From NCBI GenBank assembly GCA_013396755.1, contig VWZF01003853.1:285208-349207 (forward strand): a stretch of DNA of 64,000 nucleotides. The letters run 5' to 3'. Position numbers and translations under genes: made by a program. The notes below the pieces were generated by a model that worked only from the letters and a program-made list of their open reading frames with translations, did no database searches and was not told where the DNA came from. This document shows positions 1-10,561 of the stretch, one piece after another. The DNA is from Sclerurus mexicanus. Its lineage: Eukaryota; Chordata; Aves; Passeriformes; Furnariidae. Positions within the stretch are counted from its first letter, which is position 1. Each line of letters opens with the position of its first letter.

Positions 1-258
1 TACACAGAAAATATAGCACTGGTATGCATCTGTATATCTGAAATACTTAAAAATTCTGTCTAAAACTACTTCGGGTTTTAGGAGTTCCTAGCTTCTAAAG
101 TTAGGTTGCATTTGAATTTTCCCTACTTGACTAATGTTCCTGGTGCACTATCTATCATTGTGTAATGCTGCCCTTCTGTTTCTGCAATGCTGCACTGGTG
201 ATCCAAAAGCTTCAGCACCTATGACACTAACTGCCCATCTGCATCCTTCTACATACAG

Positions 259-304
259 ATTGCCTGATCCACAGCGGACTCATGTGATGTGGGGAATAAC
301 CAAG
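259..304 (+). CDS. ACCS: ACCS exon with PLP lysine
   Basis: The acceptor is a CAG ending at 258 and the donor is AAG|GTGAGT. The first base completes a codon begun in an exon outside the window; then come 15 codons reading LPDPQRTHVMWGITK. The final lysine is the predicted PLP-binding residue, so the intron falls directly after the catalytic lysine. Confidence 0.9.
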
Positions 305-2364
305 GTGAGTGCTGGTTGCTGTTGTGCTGTGACTTTGCAGCTGGTAGAGTTAGTCTGGGGTCCTCAGATTCCCATGCTGGAAAGAGCAAGGTAGTAGTAA
401 TAGGATCCCAGCCCTCCTGTTTAATAAAGCAGTCTCTGTATCTTCTCCAGGATTTTGCTGTTTCTGGGATTCGTTTTGGTACTTTATATACAGAGAACCA
501 AGATGTTTCTAATGCAGTGGCTTCTTTGTGTTATTTCCACGGGGTTTGTGGACCTGTCCAGCACAAGGTTGCACAGCTGCTTAAAGACAGAGGTGAGTCA
601 TGAGCTCCATGTAAAATCCCCTGCCATTCTGCATGTCTTGGTAGCTGGAGGATGCCCTTCCCTTACTTTCTCAAGTGGTCTCCTGTTTGTACAGCTTAAC
701 TGACAGTCTTCTGTTACCTTGTAACTACCCATGCAATACAAGGCTGACAGCTCTACATAAAAGGGTTGTTTCTGCAGAACTCCTGATCAGCAGAATTACA
801 GGAGCGGCTTGGAAGAAGTATGATAGCTATGATGCACAGAAATAGCCAGTGTTGTGTAGAACCACGCCTTATAGGACAAGTGAAATGGAAGTTGATTTCT
901 AACTCTGCCCAGGATGGAGTGCTAACAGTTCATGCCAACTAAGAGCTATCAATCTAGGGAAACTTCCTTAGGAAAGTCAAGAAGATATTCTTCTGCACAG
1001 ACATGAAACTGCTAAGTAGTTCTTGCCTGTCTTTTTGCTATTTGAGTAAACAGAAAACAAAAGAAGGAGGTGAAGGGTGAAATGGAAAAAGACACTGAGT
1101 GTTTTGGAAACTTGAATAGATCTGAATACTTTCTCAGTTGGTGATTTTTTCTTTATCTTCTCTTTCTGGTCAGACTGGATAAACCAGGTGTACCTGAGGG
1201 CCAACCATGCCCGCCTAAAAGCTGCCCATACATATGTGACAGATGAGCTGAAGACTCTTGGGGTTCCTTTTCTCAACCGCAATGCAGGCTTCTTTGTCTG
1301 GATTGATTTCCGAAAGGTTGGTAGTCTTAGAAAGTGAGACTCCTCCTGGGGTGAGGGCAGGCACATAGTGCAACTGCATCTAGAGGAAAGGTTAAAACTG
1401 TGATAACCATTTTGTTTTAACAAATGTCTTGTCTGATGTGGAGAGGGAAGGACTGCCAGATGTTTCAGTCTGTTCTTTTCCTTTCGTCTGTCTGTGAACT
1501 TCCCTCCTTGCAGGAATCTTACTACTCTCAAGCCACTTTCTTCCCCATTTCTTCCTTTATATCACAAGTGCTGTACTTCAGAGGTAAAAGATGTCTTCCT
1601 TGGCCTTTGCAGACCTCATGGGAATCACAAATTCACGAGGATCTCAGTGATTTAGCCTATATGTTACTAACCTCTGGCCCTTCTGATGACTCTCCTAGTA
1701 CCTTAAGACAGGCACATTTGAGGAGGAGTTGCTACTCTGGAAGCGTTTTCTGGATAACAAGGTCCTCCTGTCCTGTGGAAAAGCCTTTGAATGCAGTGAG
1801 CCTGGATGGTTCCGCATCATCTTTGCTGACAAGACCCACCGTCTGCAGTTAGGTGAGAAATGTTTTCTTCTCTTTTTTCTCCCACCAGAATTTCTGCAGC
1901 ACTGTTTTCTTCTCTCCTTGATCCTAAACTTAGCCTATTATTCTCCTCTTGTCTTCTCTGTTTTTTTTCCCCTTTCTCCATCCTCCTTTTCTGGATCTGA
2001 TGGATCTGGGGACACTTGTGGCTCAATCTAATCCACTAGTGTTTCTCCTTCTTATACCACTGCAGGTATGCAACGGATACGCAAGGTTTTGGAAGAGCGG
2101 GAGCAGGAGATACTGGCTGAGGAGAAGGAGCAACCTTGTCAGTCAGATCAGGAAGGCAAAGCAGATAGCACAGATGAAGTAATTTTTGTATCCCGCCACC
2201 AGGAGCCTACCTGTGCCAGTAACGCCAACCTTGGTGACCTCATTGGCCTCCTGCAGCAACAGATGCGTTCATCTGACTGGCTACAGAAAAATACAGCTGA
2301 GCAGTTTGCACAGGAAAAGCCAGAGATCTATGATATGTTCAGCAAACTGGTGGGGAAGCAGTAG
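259..2364 (+). CDS. ACCS: ACCS, ACC synthase homologue, 3' five exons (partial)
   Basis: This is the C-terminal part of the vertebrate 1-aminocyclopropane-1-carboxylate synthase-like protein, a fold-type I PLP-dependent aminotransferase relative. The vertebrate protein is reported to lack plant-type ACC synthase activity, and its substrate is unsettled. Exons are 259-304, 451-592, 1174-1316, 1699-1852 and 2066-2364; all introns are GT-AG and phases join without a break (260 codons plus stop). The lysine ending the first exon, followed by DFAVSGIRFG in the next, is the expected Schiff-base lysine, and the arginine of SGIRFG the expected cofactor-phosphate ligand. PGWFRIIFAD carries the arginine that binds the substrate carboxylate. 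Earlier exons, including the rest of the PLP pocket, lie left of the window. About 100 codons follow the core fold as a charged tail. The gene precedes EXT2 on the same strand, as in human. Confidence 0.93.
451..592 (+). CDS. ACCS: ACCS exon, cofactor-phosphate arginine segment
   Basis: A pyrimidine-rich acceptor ends in CTCCAG and the donor is GAG|GTGAGT. It begins in phase 0 with DFAVSGIRFGTLYTEN, a signature that follows the PLP lysine in the ACC synthase family, and ends with one base of the next codon. Confidence 0.93.
1174..1316 (+). CDS. ACCS: ACCS exon, small-domain segment
   Basis: The acceptor is GGTCAG at 1168-1173 and the donor AAG|GTTGGT. It continues the split aspartate codon into DWINQVYLRANHARLK and ends with GFFVWIDFRK, the family segment leading into the C-terminal small domain. 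Confidence 0.93.
1699..1852 (+). CDS. ACCS: ACCS exon, carboxylate-binding arginine
   Basis: The acceptor is TCCTAG and the donor TTAG|GTGAGA. It encodes YLKTGTFEEELLLWKRF and then the conserved ECSEPGWFRIIFAD stretch, whose arginine holds the substrate alpha-carboxylate in aminotransferases of this fold. Confidence 0.93.
2066..2364 (+). CDS. ACCS: ACCS terminal coding exon
   Basis: The acceptor is CTGCAG and the stop is TAG at 2362-2364. It starts by completing the glycine of GMQRIRKVL, the last recognisable core helix. A tail of about 85 residues follows that is rich in E, Q and S and does not look like an aminotransferase. The reading frame is open to the end with no internal damage. Confidence 0.92.
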
Positions 2365-3910
2365 GGTTCGGTGTTCCTGAGCAGTGACTGATCCTCGTCC
2401 CCTTACAGCTCAGCAGTGATTTCCAGCAAATAATATATTTTCTGTACAGCAAGAAAATTACTTTGTAATCCCCCTCCTCTCCCCACTGTTTGAGATCTCT
2501 AATTTGTACTATATAGGTGTATTCCTTGGACTGGGGAATGGGGGGAGTCTTGTTCACCTGCTGCTCCCTGTCCTGCAGCATTATTGTATTTTATATTTCA
2601 TTTCTAATGAATATGCTCTTAACTCTCTTATAAGGTCCTGTGGTGTCATTTTTTATTCTTCTTACTTCATGCTTTCCAGGAAGAGAGGGACTTGAGATTG
2701 TTGAAATGTTTAAAGTTTCCCTTTTCCTGAATGATGATCAGATGTGACTATTTTGGGGCCAGAAGATGACTGCTGTCACAATGAGGTGTTTTGGGGAGAT
2801 ATAACCAAGAGTCAGCCCTAACCTAGTCCCAGCTAAAGGTAAATAAGAATGTGTATGGATTCATCTGCATGAGTGAGGCTCTTTGGACTATTGTCATCTA
2901 GGCTGAGTTCTGTAAAACTTTTTATTTTGAGTTGGTTTCCAGCCTAACCTCAGATCAGACAGTATCAAACACCCTCAGCTGGTGAAATGCCCATTTTTGG
3001 TTTTATTCTTTTTTATATTCATATAAACAGCACCCATTGGCCTCTTGGCAGAATGTGCACAAAAGAGCTACAAATGGAGAGGCAACTGAAAGTAGATGTT
3101 CTTTCTGCAGCCTTCCTATTCCTGGAAATCCATCCTTTCTGGTTAACAGTGAGGTATATTGGCAGGATGATGCAGAGAATGCTTCTGCCACTGTTCCAGG
3201 TGTACCTACAGGAACACCTGCCTATGTCACCTACCATGGGCTTTCAGGGTGGCACCTTTCACTGTTATCAGGATAATTAAGGCAATTTTTTATCTATGTT
3301 TGTCAATTTTTAGAGTAATTTTTTTGACTAAATGCTATTCTTCGATCTCCTCTCCTACGCTTTCCTATTTTAAGCCACTGTTTTCTGTATGCTGGTGATA
3401 GAGTATTTCAGTTGGAAAGCTTCTTCCACTGATACAAAGCTCTATAATTTCTGGTACTGTAAAACTTTAGGTATCTTAAAGGAATTTATACTGTTTTTTC
3501 TGCATACACATTAATCCAGAGTTGAAGAAAATTGCCCATGAAGACTGACCAGAAGTGCACTTTTTCTCTCCTGTAATTTGTTCTAATAGTAACCAAGTTT
3601 CATCTTGGTGGCATTATGAAATCCATTTATATAATGAGTAAGAGAGGTGAAAGATAAAATTCAGTCTAAATTCTGTGCTGTCAAAATAGTTGGAATTTGC
3701 TGATCACAAGTGAAGAACCATCTTCTGCTCTTCTGATCAAGCTCCAATGTGAAATTGGAAATACAGGAAAGAAGCCTTGGTCCCATGAAATACTTGCATC
3801 TTAAATTTCTTTGTAAATCATTCAGGAGAAGGGTGTTATTGAGAGTTAACAGGAAATTCAGATTAGTCTCTGTTTCAATCTAAGTAAACCAGCTTTCATT
3901 TTACACTTAC
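2365..3910. other. ACCS 3' UTR and flanking intergenic DNA
   Basis: This begins with the 3' untranslated region of ACCS. I see no canonical AATAAA on the plus strand here; the first is at 4485-4490, too far away to assign with confidence. The patch 3003-3280 is open in several frames on both strands and cannot be resolved by eye. No repeat is recognised. Confidence 0.5.
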
Positions 3911-4109
3911 TTTTGAGGTGGGATGTCAGTGAATGATGGCTCACTGCTGTACCATTGTGGCTCTGTTGGATTTGTTCTTCGGCATCGTAGATTTTGGTCG
4001 ATGGACAAGAGTGACAAAAGCATACGTCTGCATCATAAATGAAATTATCACGGCATAGGTAGCAAATAATGTGACCACACTTTGATGTGTGATGATGGTG
4101 GAGAATTGC
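3911..4109 (-). CDS. Unassigned exon with half RING-finger pattern
   Basis: On the minus strand a 199-bp segment is open throughout in the phase set by strong splice sites: a pyrimidine-rich acceptor ending TTGTCCAG before 4109 and an ideal donor AAAA|GTAAGT after 3911. It encodes 66 residues plus one base. Cysteines and histidine are spaced C11-x-H13-x2-C16-x2-C19-x12-C32-x2-C35, with the core reading KCGHIICYLC. That matches ligands 3 to 8 of a C3HC4 RING finger; the first C-x2-C pair would lie in an upstream exon. CpG dinucleotides are retained in an otherwise CpG-poor region. I found neither the partner exons nor the gene's identity, and no RING gene is expected between ACCS and EXT2 from the human map. 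It could be an exon of a lineage-specific gene, or a relic. Confidence 0.55.
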
Positions 4110-7100
4110 CTGGACAATGAGAGGGAGAGTCGGAGCAGCGGCAGAGGAGAGGAGGGTGCTGCACGGGCCTGCTGTTAGGACTAACCCGTTCCTCCCTCAG
4201 AAGCCAGCAATAAGGCAAGGTTGATGATGTGATTGGTAAGATCAGTATAAGGCACAGTTATAAACACCATGTTTACTTACTAGTTTGGCATTCATCCATA
4301 CACAATATTTTAAAATACATTCTTCATTATAATTTAATTTCCATTTCATTCTGGGTGTCCACAAAGAAAGCTATAGCAGAAGAGAGGTCTCCTTAACGGA
4401 ATGGAAGGTGAGATATACAGCCAAAATACAAATGGACTTCCTGATTTACCCCCTCTTATTTAGCACTCCAACATGGATCTGAGCAATAAAAATTTAGAGA
4501 GCAAGCTCTTTGAAATCAAGAACCAGGGAAGACAGTATAGGCATTAGTTGAAGTGATATTTCAGGGAATTCCTATAAAAACACTCAATCTATTAATTACT
4601 CCTAATTTTCTTTTGTTGTTCTGGTCTCTCTTATGGTTGGAGTATGTGAATATACAATAGTGACAGTTAATATAATGTTCTTCACCTGTATATATTTACT
4701 GCTCAGAAAGTGGGTTTATTGTACAGTCTCTGTGTCGATGCAGTTAGTAAGAGAGAAATGCGGTGTCATGAATTGAAATAAGCAATGTATTGCAATTTTT
4801 TGACTGTACAAACCCCTCACATTTTGCAAGTGGCCTTTACTGGTTGACAAGAATTGGTAAACATGTAGAAAGTCCTGTGCATATGTATATAGAAGCTAAA
4901 TCAACTCTGTTCTAAGAGTAGCCTGAGATTAAAAACACAGGTTCTGCCTGTACAAATTGTTTGTTCCTTCTGCTACCTCCATGTTAGATGTTCTCTCTGC
5001 TTGCTGTATCTCGTAATTCTCATTAATGGCCTTTTTTTTTCCTTCCTGTGTGGCAAATCTCTACAGAAAAAAAATATAGAAAAATTATTAAGGACTCTCC
5101 CACCCTGTCCCTGCATTTCTTTTGACCAGTTTGTCAAGCAATAGGCAAACAGAACAGATGAATCCAGTCAGATCTATATTTTTAATAATTGCTGCATTTT
5201 ATCTAAAATAAGAAATGCCACCAAGATGAATATAACACTGTGCCTTCATTGCTTGTGCTCATTGTAATCAAACAAGATGATAAAATCCACTTTGCATACA
5301 ACTTTTGTGTTCCAGTTATCATTCATTTGAGCACAGGAAGGATCCTAGATGGTTTCATGGTCCTTGCCAAGGTCCAGTTGTGCTCTCTCTCTGTCTCTCT
5401 CTCTTTCTCTCTCCCCCTTCCCTGTTCCCCTGCCCTATTCTCTCTCTCTCTTCCAGAGAAATGTTCAGCATTTTTACGTTAGAGATGGGAATTTCCTGTG
5501 CAGCACTGCTCTCGGTCACAGAAACTTCCCTAACGTACATTTCAGGCCTAGACTTGACATTTTAATATTTGTGGGAGGGGAAGATCTGTGAAACTCTAGA
5601 TTATTAACCTGTGTTACATTGCAGTTAATCAGACAACATAAGTAGGACCCATCTAAATATTTAGGAAGGATCGTGCATAACAAGAATGAATCTGTGAAGA
5701 TGAGTTTTCCCTTACAGAAACAGAATAGCTCCTAAGAAAAATATCTGTAAGGAAAAATATTCACTAATAACTTAACAGTTCTCTACCTGAACTAAAGAAG
5801 GGCTGCTGCTCAAATATACTGTGTGATAGATTTTACTTTTTTAAAATAAATGTCAACACCTTAATTGTGTCTTTCTATCTTGGAACATCCAACAGTTGAG
5901 CTGACCGCTGTATGCTCCTCCCATCCCCATAACAACCCAGTTTCTTAAAACCTGCCTTGGTGTCAAATTATAATTTATATTGGCAATTTCTCTGCAGTCT
6001 TCCTCCAGTTTCTTGCTTAGAGAATCCCTCTGTAACCCTCATCCTGCTGGCAGAGTGGTGATTTCATTTAATCAGAGAGAGTGGCACACAAGGGCTGGAT
6101 AAAAAAACCTCTCATGGAGGAAGCTACGTGAATCATCCCCTGGAAAATTTCTGCATCTAAAGTATCAGGCATGCAAAAGGGTAAAACTGCTTTTGCACTT
6201 TTAATTACATATGCAGCTATTTTTGTAAGATTGGCTGACCTAACAGGAGATTGTTTTGGTTATTTCTGAAGCAAATCAGACTGCACCATGAAGAAAAGGG
6301 CAAGGTAACTTACAAGGATATATAGACAAAAAGATATGTATTCCATCTGAGAAAATCAGAGTGGCAAGATACACTCCTTTTCCATTCCAATTAATCCTTT
6401 ATTTATTACCGTGTTACATAAAACACTGGCAACTGACTGATGACAAGACTCTAGATTATCTGCAGCCAACAAATGTCCTAAAGAGTCTGAGATGGTTATA
6501 AATACTCTACTTTTTGTCCTCAGTTTGCCGGGATTGGTTATTTTTAGCAAATAGCCAGTCGACCTTATCAAAATGAAGAATCAAAAATAGTCTGGAAAAA
6601 CACTGCAAGGAAAGGCTATTTTTAGCCCTCTGTCTATTCCCTGCTGCTATCCAGCAAGGTCTGATGGCACCGCTCATGCACGAGTGCTTAGTTATTCTGG
6701 GCGAATGCTTGTCGTGACCTGTCCTTTCCCTGGATACCTCACTGCAGAAAGCATTCAGTTGATTAAACTTAATGCATCTGCAGACTGTGACAGCTGAAAG
6801 CTTTAGGGAGGGGAAACGTACATTGACAGAGTGTTTCTATCTGCACCTTTCTGCTACAGTATAGTTTCTTTGAAGGGAACTCTTGCCTAACTGTATCTTC
6901 CTGTGTCTCACGTCCTTCAGTGGGAACTACTGCAGCAGACCTCCAAGTATATTTACCTTTTTGCTTTTGGTTCAGGAAGGCAGTAGAGGAAGTAGAGTTA
7001 CAGACACAAGGGATATCACTGTTTTGACCAGTGCCATCCATCACAAATGAGCAGCATTGCAAGTACATGATGGGCTAGATCAAGAGATAGAACCTTGCAG

Positions 7101-8092
7101 TTGACTGCTAGATATTGATCAGGCTAGTTATAAACTCCAGTGATATAGATGAGGACATCATTTGGTTGTAAGACTTAAACCAGAACAGTGAACCAAGGCA
7201 ATGACCCAGCTGTTACAATATCTTGCTTTCTTTTATAATAGAAACTCTTTCATTTAGTTCAGTACCTTATATACTGGCAGTAAACATTAACACATTTTTC
7301 AGAAGAATAAATTGAGCTATGAGTTTTTAGTTATACTATGCCATATGTTGAAAATAAGGCAGAAAATATGTCCTCCAGCTACTAGTTTTCCCCTTCATAT
7401 TTGCCTTTTAAAATTATCTCCTTTTATTATAAAGATGTTTTCAGAATGTGCCACTTCCATCATGGACTGCATAAGGTGCACCATAATCTCACATGCAGCT
7501 GCTTTATGTGTGGAGACACAGTAGCTAGCAAAAGGTTCTCTAAGTATTTCTTTGTCTTCTGTATACTGATCATCCCAGCAGAAAATACAGGATGCTGTTT
7601 GCGACAGTAGGCAAATGTATGGTGTGATGGTAAAGCCCTTAAAAACAAATTCCAAATGACCCCCAAAGAGCCACATAAGGCAGAACATAAAAGGGCAAAG
7701 CAAGAGAGGTGAAATACCTGATTTCTCCTGTGCATTTATAAAAATTGATAGCCTGTTATCCAGATGCTGATGAATATTTTTATAAGCTATAAATGGCAAC
7801 CTGGAATCTAAAAATAGTCTGTACCGCAGACTTGTCTGGCTTAGCTACATCACTAGAATATAAACAGGCTCCCTGATGTGGTTTCAGGGAAATCTCTATC
7901 AAAACAGACTACATCCTCCATTTTTCTTGCTATTTTGAAATAAAATAGCTGATGCTACTTGCATTTGTTTCATTCTAGCTTTTAATAAAATTGCACTGAT
8001 TTCCCAAATTTTCTACAGGGATGAAAGGATCATCAAGTCTCCATGAATATTTCAGCTACAATTGATTTGATGCACTTTCTTCTCCCTGGCAG
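4110..8092. other. Intergenic DNA between ACCS and EXT2
   Basis: This is AT-rich sequence with no recognised gene. It contains the CT microsatellite at 5382-5454. Several short minus-strand open stretches (for example 6769-7068 and 7395-7799) were examined, but none had a convincing pair of splice sites. Confidence 0.5.
5382..5454. repeat. CT-rich microsatellite / polypyrimidine tract
   Basis: About 73 bases are almost entirely C and T on the plus strand, with runs of CT dinucleotides broken by G and by TTC and CCC. This is low-complexity sequence; the overlapping Leu/Ser-rich open frames are by-products of it. Confidence 0.9.
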
Positions 8093-8393
8093 AGCAGGGA
8101 GGCAGAGGAAGCGCCTGCGGGCACAGTATGGGCTGGTGCAGGCTGCATTTGGTGACCCCCCCGGCTGCACGTGTCCCTGCCAGTGTCCCTGTCACGTGAC
8201 GGGGCTGGGGGACCCCCCTCCCTGGCTCAGGGACATCCAGGCACAGCTCATGCTGATGAGTCCCACAGCTGCAGAGATCCAGCGCTCATCCCAGCAGCCC
8301 CAACACATGAATGGTGCCCCTTCCAATTCACAAAAAACAGGACATACCATTCAGACTTCTGAAGGAGAGTTCCTGTCCCTGGTTTATGAATAG
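8093..8393 (+). CDS. Possible terminal coding exon of an unknown gene
   Basis: A pyrimidine-rich acceptor (TTCTTCTCCCTGGCAG, ending 8092) is followed by one base and 99 open codons to a TAG at 8391-8393. The segment is clearly richer in GC and CpG than its surroundings, as avian coding exons often are. It starts basic (RQRKRLRAQYGL), has a Cys/Pro cluster (GCTCPCQCPCH) and then PPWLRDIQAQL, and ends FLSLVYE. I recognise no family. No plus-strand AATAAA was seen in the next 600 bases and no upstream partner exon was found, so it may be a relic or chance. Confidence 0.3.
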
Positions 8394-9308
8394 GATGGTT
8401 TGCAGCAATTTGAAGCTGATGGGCTAAACCCAGAAACATTATGTGCTCCAACAAGCCTCAGTAGCTTGTACTTGGGAGAAGGAAGAAGTCAGTACTAGTG
8501 CTCAGAAAGATACTTTAAGATCTATGAGTGCTTTCTGTAGTTGGCTTTGAATGTCACTGACAGGATAAAGAAGATAGCACTGAGTCTGAGGAGAATGCTA
8601 CATCACCTGCTATGCAACGTGTGTGAGGAGAGGTTGAAAGAAAAGAGAAAGCAACTGCAGTGACAGCGTTTTGCCTCTCTTATGGGAGTACCAAGCTGTC
8701 TCTGTACGTGCATGTGGATGGCTTTGCAGAAAGCCCTTTTCCCAAGGGCAGGTGAAGTGAAAGAGAACTAATCCATTGCTGACAGTTAAGACTGTTTAAG
8801 GACACTGTACTCAATGTGTGTGTGAGAGAAAGAGACTCAGTTTAGAGGTTAGCAGGGACAGGTGCAACTCCTCATCCTTTCACAAACACACATTATAGGA
8901 CAGTACACCATCACCTCACTATTATATGTAAAATACAAATATATATAAATGGCTACAAGAAAAATTGAAGAGGGGAAGAATACATTTCAGGCCAGCAAAA
9001 GCTGACACTATGAGATACACAGAGTACAAGTCTTTTAAAACACCAAGGAATACAGGATAGGAGCAGAGCTGGCATGCCTGCTAGCCCAGGCAGCAGAGAG
9101 CAGGTAGCAGGCTGGAGACGCTTCTGCCCAAGAAATCAGGTGGCTGAAGGGGCTGCAGCAGAAGAACTTTTTGTGGCAAAACATCACTGACCTCTGCAGC
9201 TTCAGAGGCAGGCTGTAGCAATGTTCCCTGGAGACCTAAAGGTTTACAAAACAGAGGACTTACTCCTCAAACAGCCTGTATCTGTCCTCTGCTAGGCAGG
9301 AGAGAACC

Positions 9309-9393
9309 AGTAAACAACTGAAAACTGTTGGAAACTGTAATTGTTGAAATAATGACAATTGTGACAATTGTAACACTTGAAAACTGTTTACAG
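9309..9393. repeat. Cluster of short imperfect repeats
   Basis: The motif TGAAAACTGTT occurs at both ends, GTAAAC and GTTTAC form an inverted pair, and GACAATTGT is repeated in tandem in between. It can be read as a degenerate tandem array or a weak hairpin. No function is assigned. Confidence 0.4.
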
Positions 9394-9576
9394 GTAAGAG
9401 ATATAAAGTCATCCTTGTCTCTACATCAGTGGCACAGAACATAGGATGTATCAGCCCAAAGAGCAAAGGAGGATAGAGAACATAAGTGTCACATGCAGGG
9501 ACACTACACTGCTACTGCTGGAATGTCTTCACCGTACTGGTGCACTGTGCACATTTCGGCTGTAACATCAATCTCT

Positions 9577-9907
9577 GCTATGAACACAGGCTGAGAGGTC
9601 TGGGGTTGTTCAGGCCAGAGAGGAGACAGCTCTGGGGAGACCCTGGAGCAGACTGAAGGGAGAATAACTTTAAACTGAAAAAGCATAGATTTAGTTTAGA
9701 TATTAGGAAGAAATTCTTCATTCTGGGCGTGGTGAGGCACAGGTTGCCCAGAAAAATTGTGGATGTCCCATCCCTGCAAGTACTCAAGACCGGGTTGAAT
9801 GGGGCTTTGAGCAACCTGTTTTAGTGGAAGGTGTCCCTGCGTATGGGAGCAGGGTTGGAAGTAGATGATCTTTAAGGTCTTGTACAACCCAGTGACTCTA
9901 TGATCCT
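9577..9907 (+). mobile_element. CR1 LINE 3' fragment, sense
   Basis: This is the 3' part of a CR1 non-LTR retrotransposon. The recognisable order is CTATGAACACAGGCTGAGAG, then a GTTCAGGCCAGAGAGGAGA stretch, TTAGATATTAGGAAGAAATT, and a tail with GATGATCTTTAAGGTC ending in GACTCTATGATCCT, the degenerate form of the short repeats that terminate CR1. It is 5'-truncated, as usual, and appears to lack some 100 bases internally between the GAAGGG and TTTAAACTGAAA segments. The reverse transcriptase frame is broken, so it is dead. Confidence 0.88.
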
Positions 9908-10389
9908 ACAGACCAAGTCAGCTCCCACTTTCGGGAATGAAACCAGTGTGCATGATTCTCATACAGCTGGAGTTTTATACAACAAATTTGTCCTCCTCTG
10001 TCTTCTGTCAGAAGAGATGTTGGTTCAAGTTACCTTTGAGAAGGGCTTGGGGAAGGTGTAGGTTTGCTTTCCTCACTTAAGAAGTGTGATCGAGCAGGTG
10101 AGAAGGTGACACATGACCCAAAGTTCCTCGGTCAGTAAGAAAGCCCAATAGTTTTGGAAAGGCACACAGAACTGTAGGAAAGTGCATCAAGAAAGCAAAG
10201 GTATTGAAACCCAGGACAGTGGTGGCTCATCGGTACAAACTTTGCACACCCAGATAAACACTAACATTGTCCCAGTGCCTGTTCTGACAGAAGTGTCCCT
10301 TCACTGGGGAGAGGCCTTCCTAAAGCCTGCAGCCAGGCTTCAGTCACCGGGGTGGGGCTTAAGCCGAGTGCTGGAATTAAAATCACCAG

Positions 10390-10560
10390 CAGTGCACTCC
10401 CCAAAATGAAGCAGGCTTTGAGGGGAGCCAGGGCCAGCGAGGGTGGCAGGAGGAGCGGGCACGGCCAGGCCCTGGGCCCTCTGTAGTGTGCAAAGCGGGT
10501 CTGACCCAGGCCCCGGGGCCGGGCGGGCCCGACTCCTGCCCGTGCCCCGCTGCAGTCCCG
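10390..10560. promoter_or_regulatory. GC-rich upstream edge of EXT2 CpG island
   Basis: An abrupt rise in G+C and CpG ends at the single N. With the GC-rich block at 12440-12572 it probably forms the two sides of one CpG-island promoter, the middle of which is missing from the assembly. Open frames here are by-products of the GC content. Confidence 0.55.
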
Positions 10561-10561
10561 N
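10561..10561. other. Single-N contig join
   Basis: One undetermined base stands exactly where GC-rich DNA stops and the first copy of the 1877-bp duplicated block begins. This points to a scaffold join rather than an ambiguous base call. Confidence 0.85.

Larger units (their letters stand above)
8394..10389. other. Intergenic DNA upstream of EXT2 promoter area
   Basis: No gene is recognised. It holds a cluster of short direct and inverted repeats (9309-9393) and a CR1 tail (9577-9907); the remainder is unique-looking AT-rich DNA. Confidence 0.5.

Noticed and set aside
977..1531. 184-codon open frame on the minus strand
   Set aside because: It lies antisense across an ACCS exon and its introns, is rich in K, S and R, and has no motif; it is a shadow of the ACCS exon.
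3003..3280. Open frames on both strands that look protein-like, with an AATAAA on the minus strand near 3005
   Set aside because: Several frames on both strands are open at once, so openness carries no information; no frame showed a family motif or a convincing pair of splice sites.
5305..5591. Leu/Ser-rich open frames in several frames
   Set aside because: They are translations of the CT microsatellite.
6769..7068. 99-codon minus-strand open frame, considered as the missing first half of the RING finger
   Set aside because: The C-x-C spacing does not fit the first RING pair, and no good acceptor precedes it.
7395..7799. 134-codon minus-strand open frame with several cysteines
   Set aside because: I found no clear splice sites or domain, and a second overlapping minus frame is also open; it is not better than chance in AT-rich DNA.
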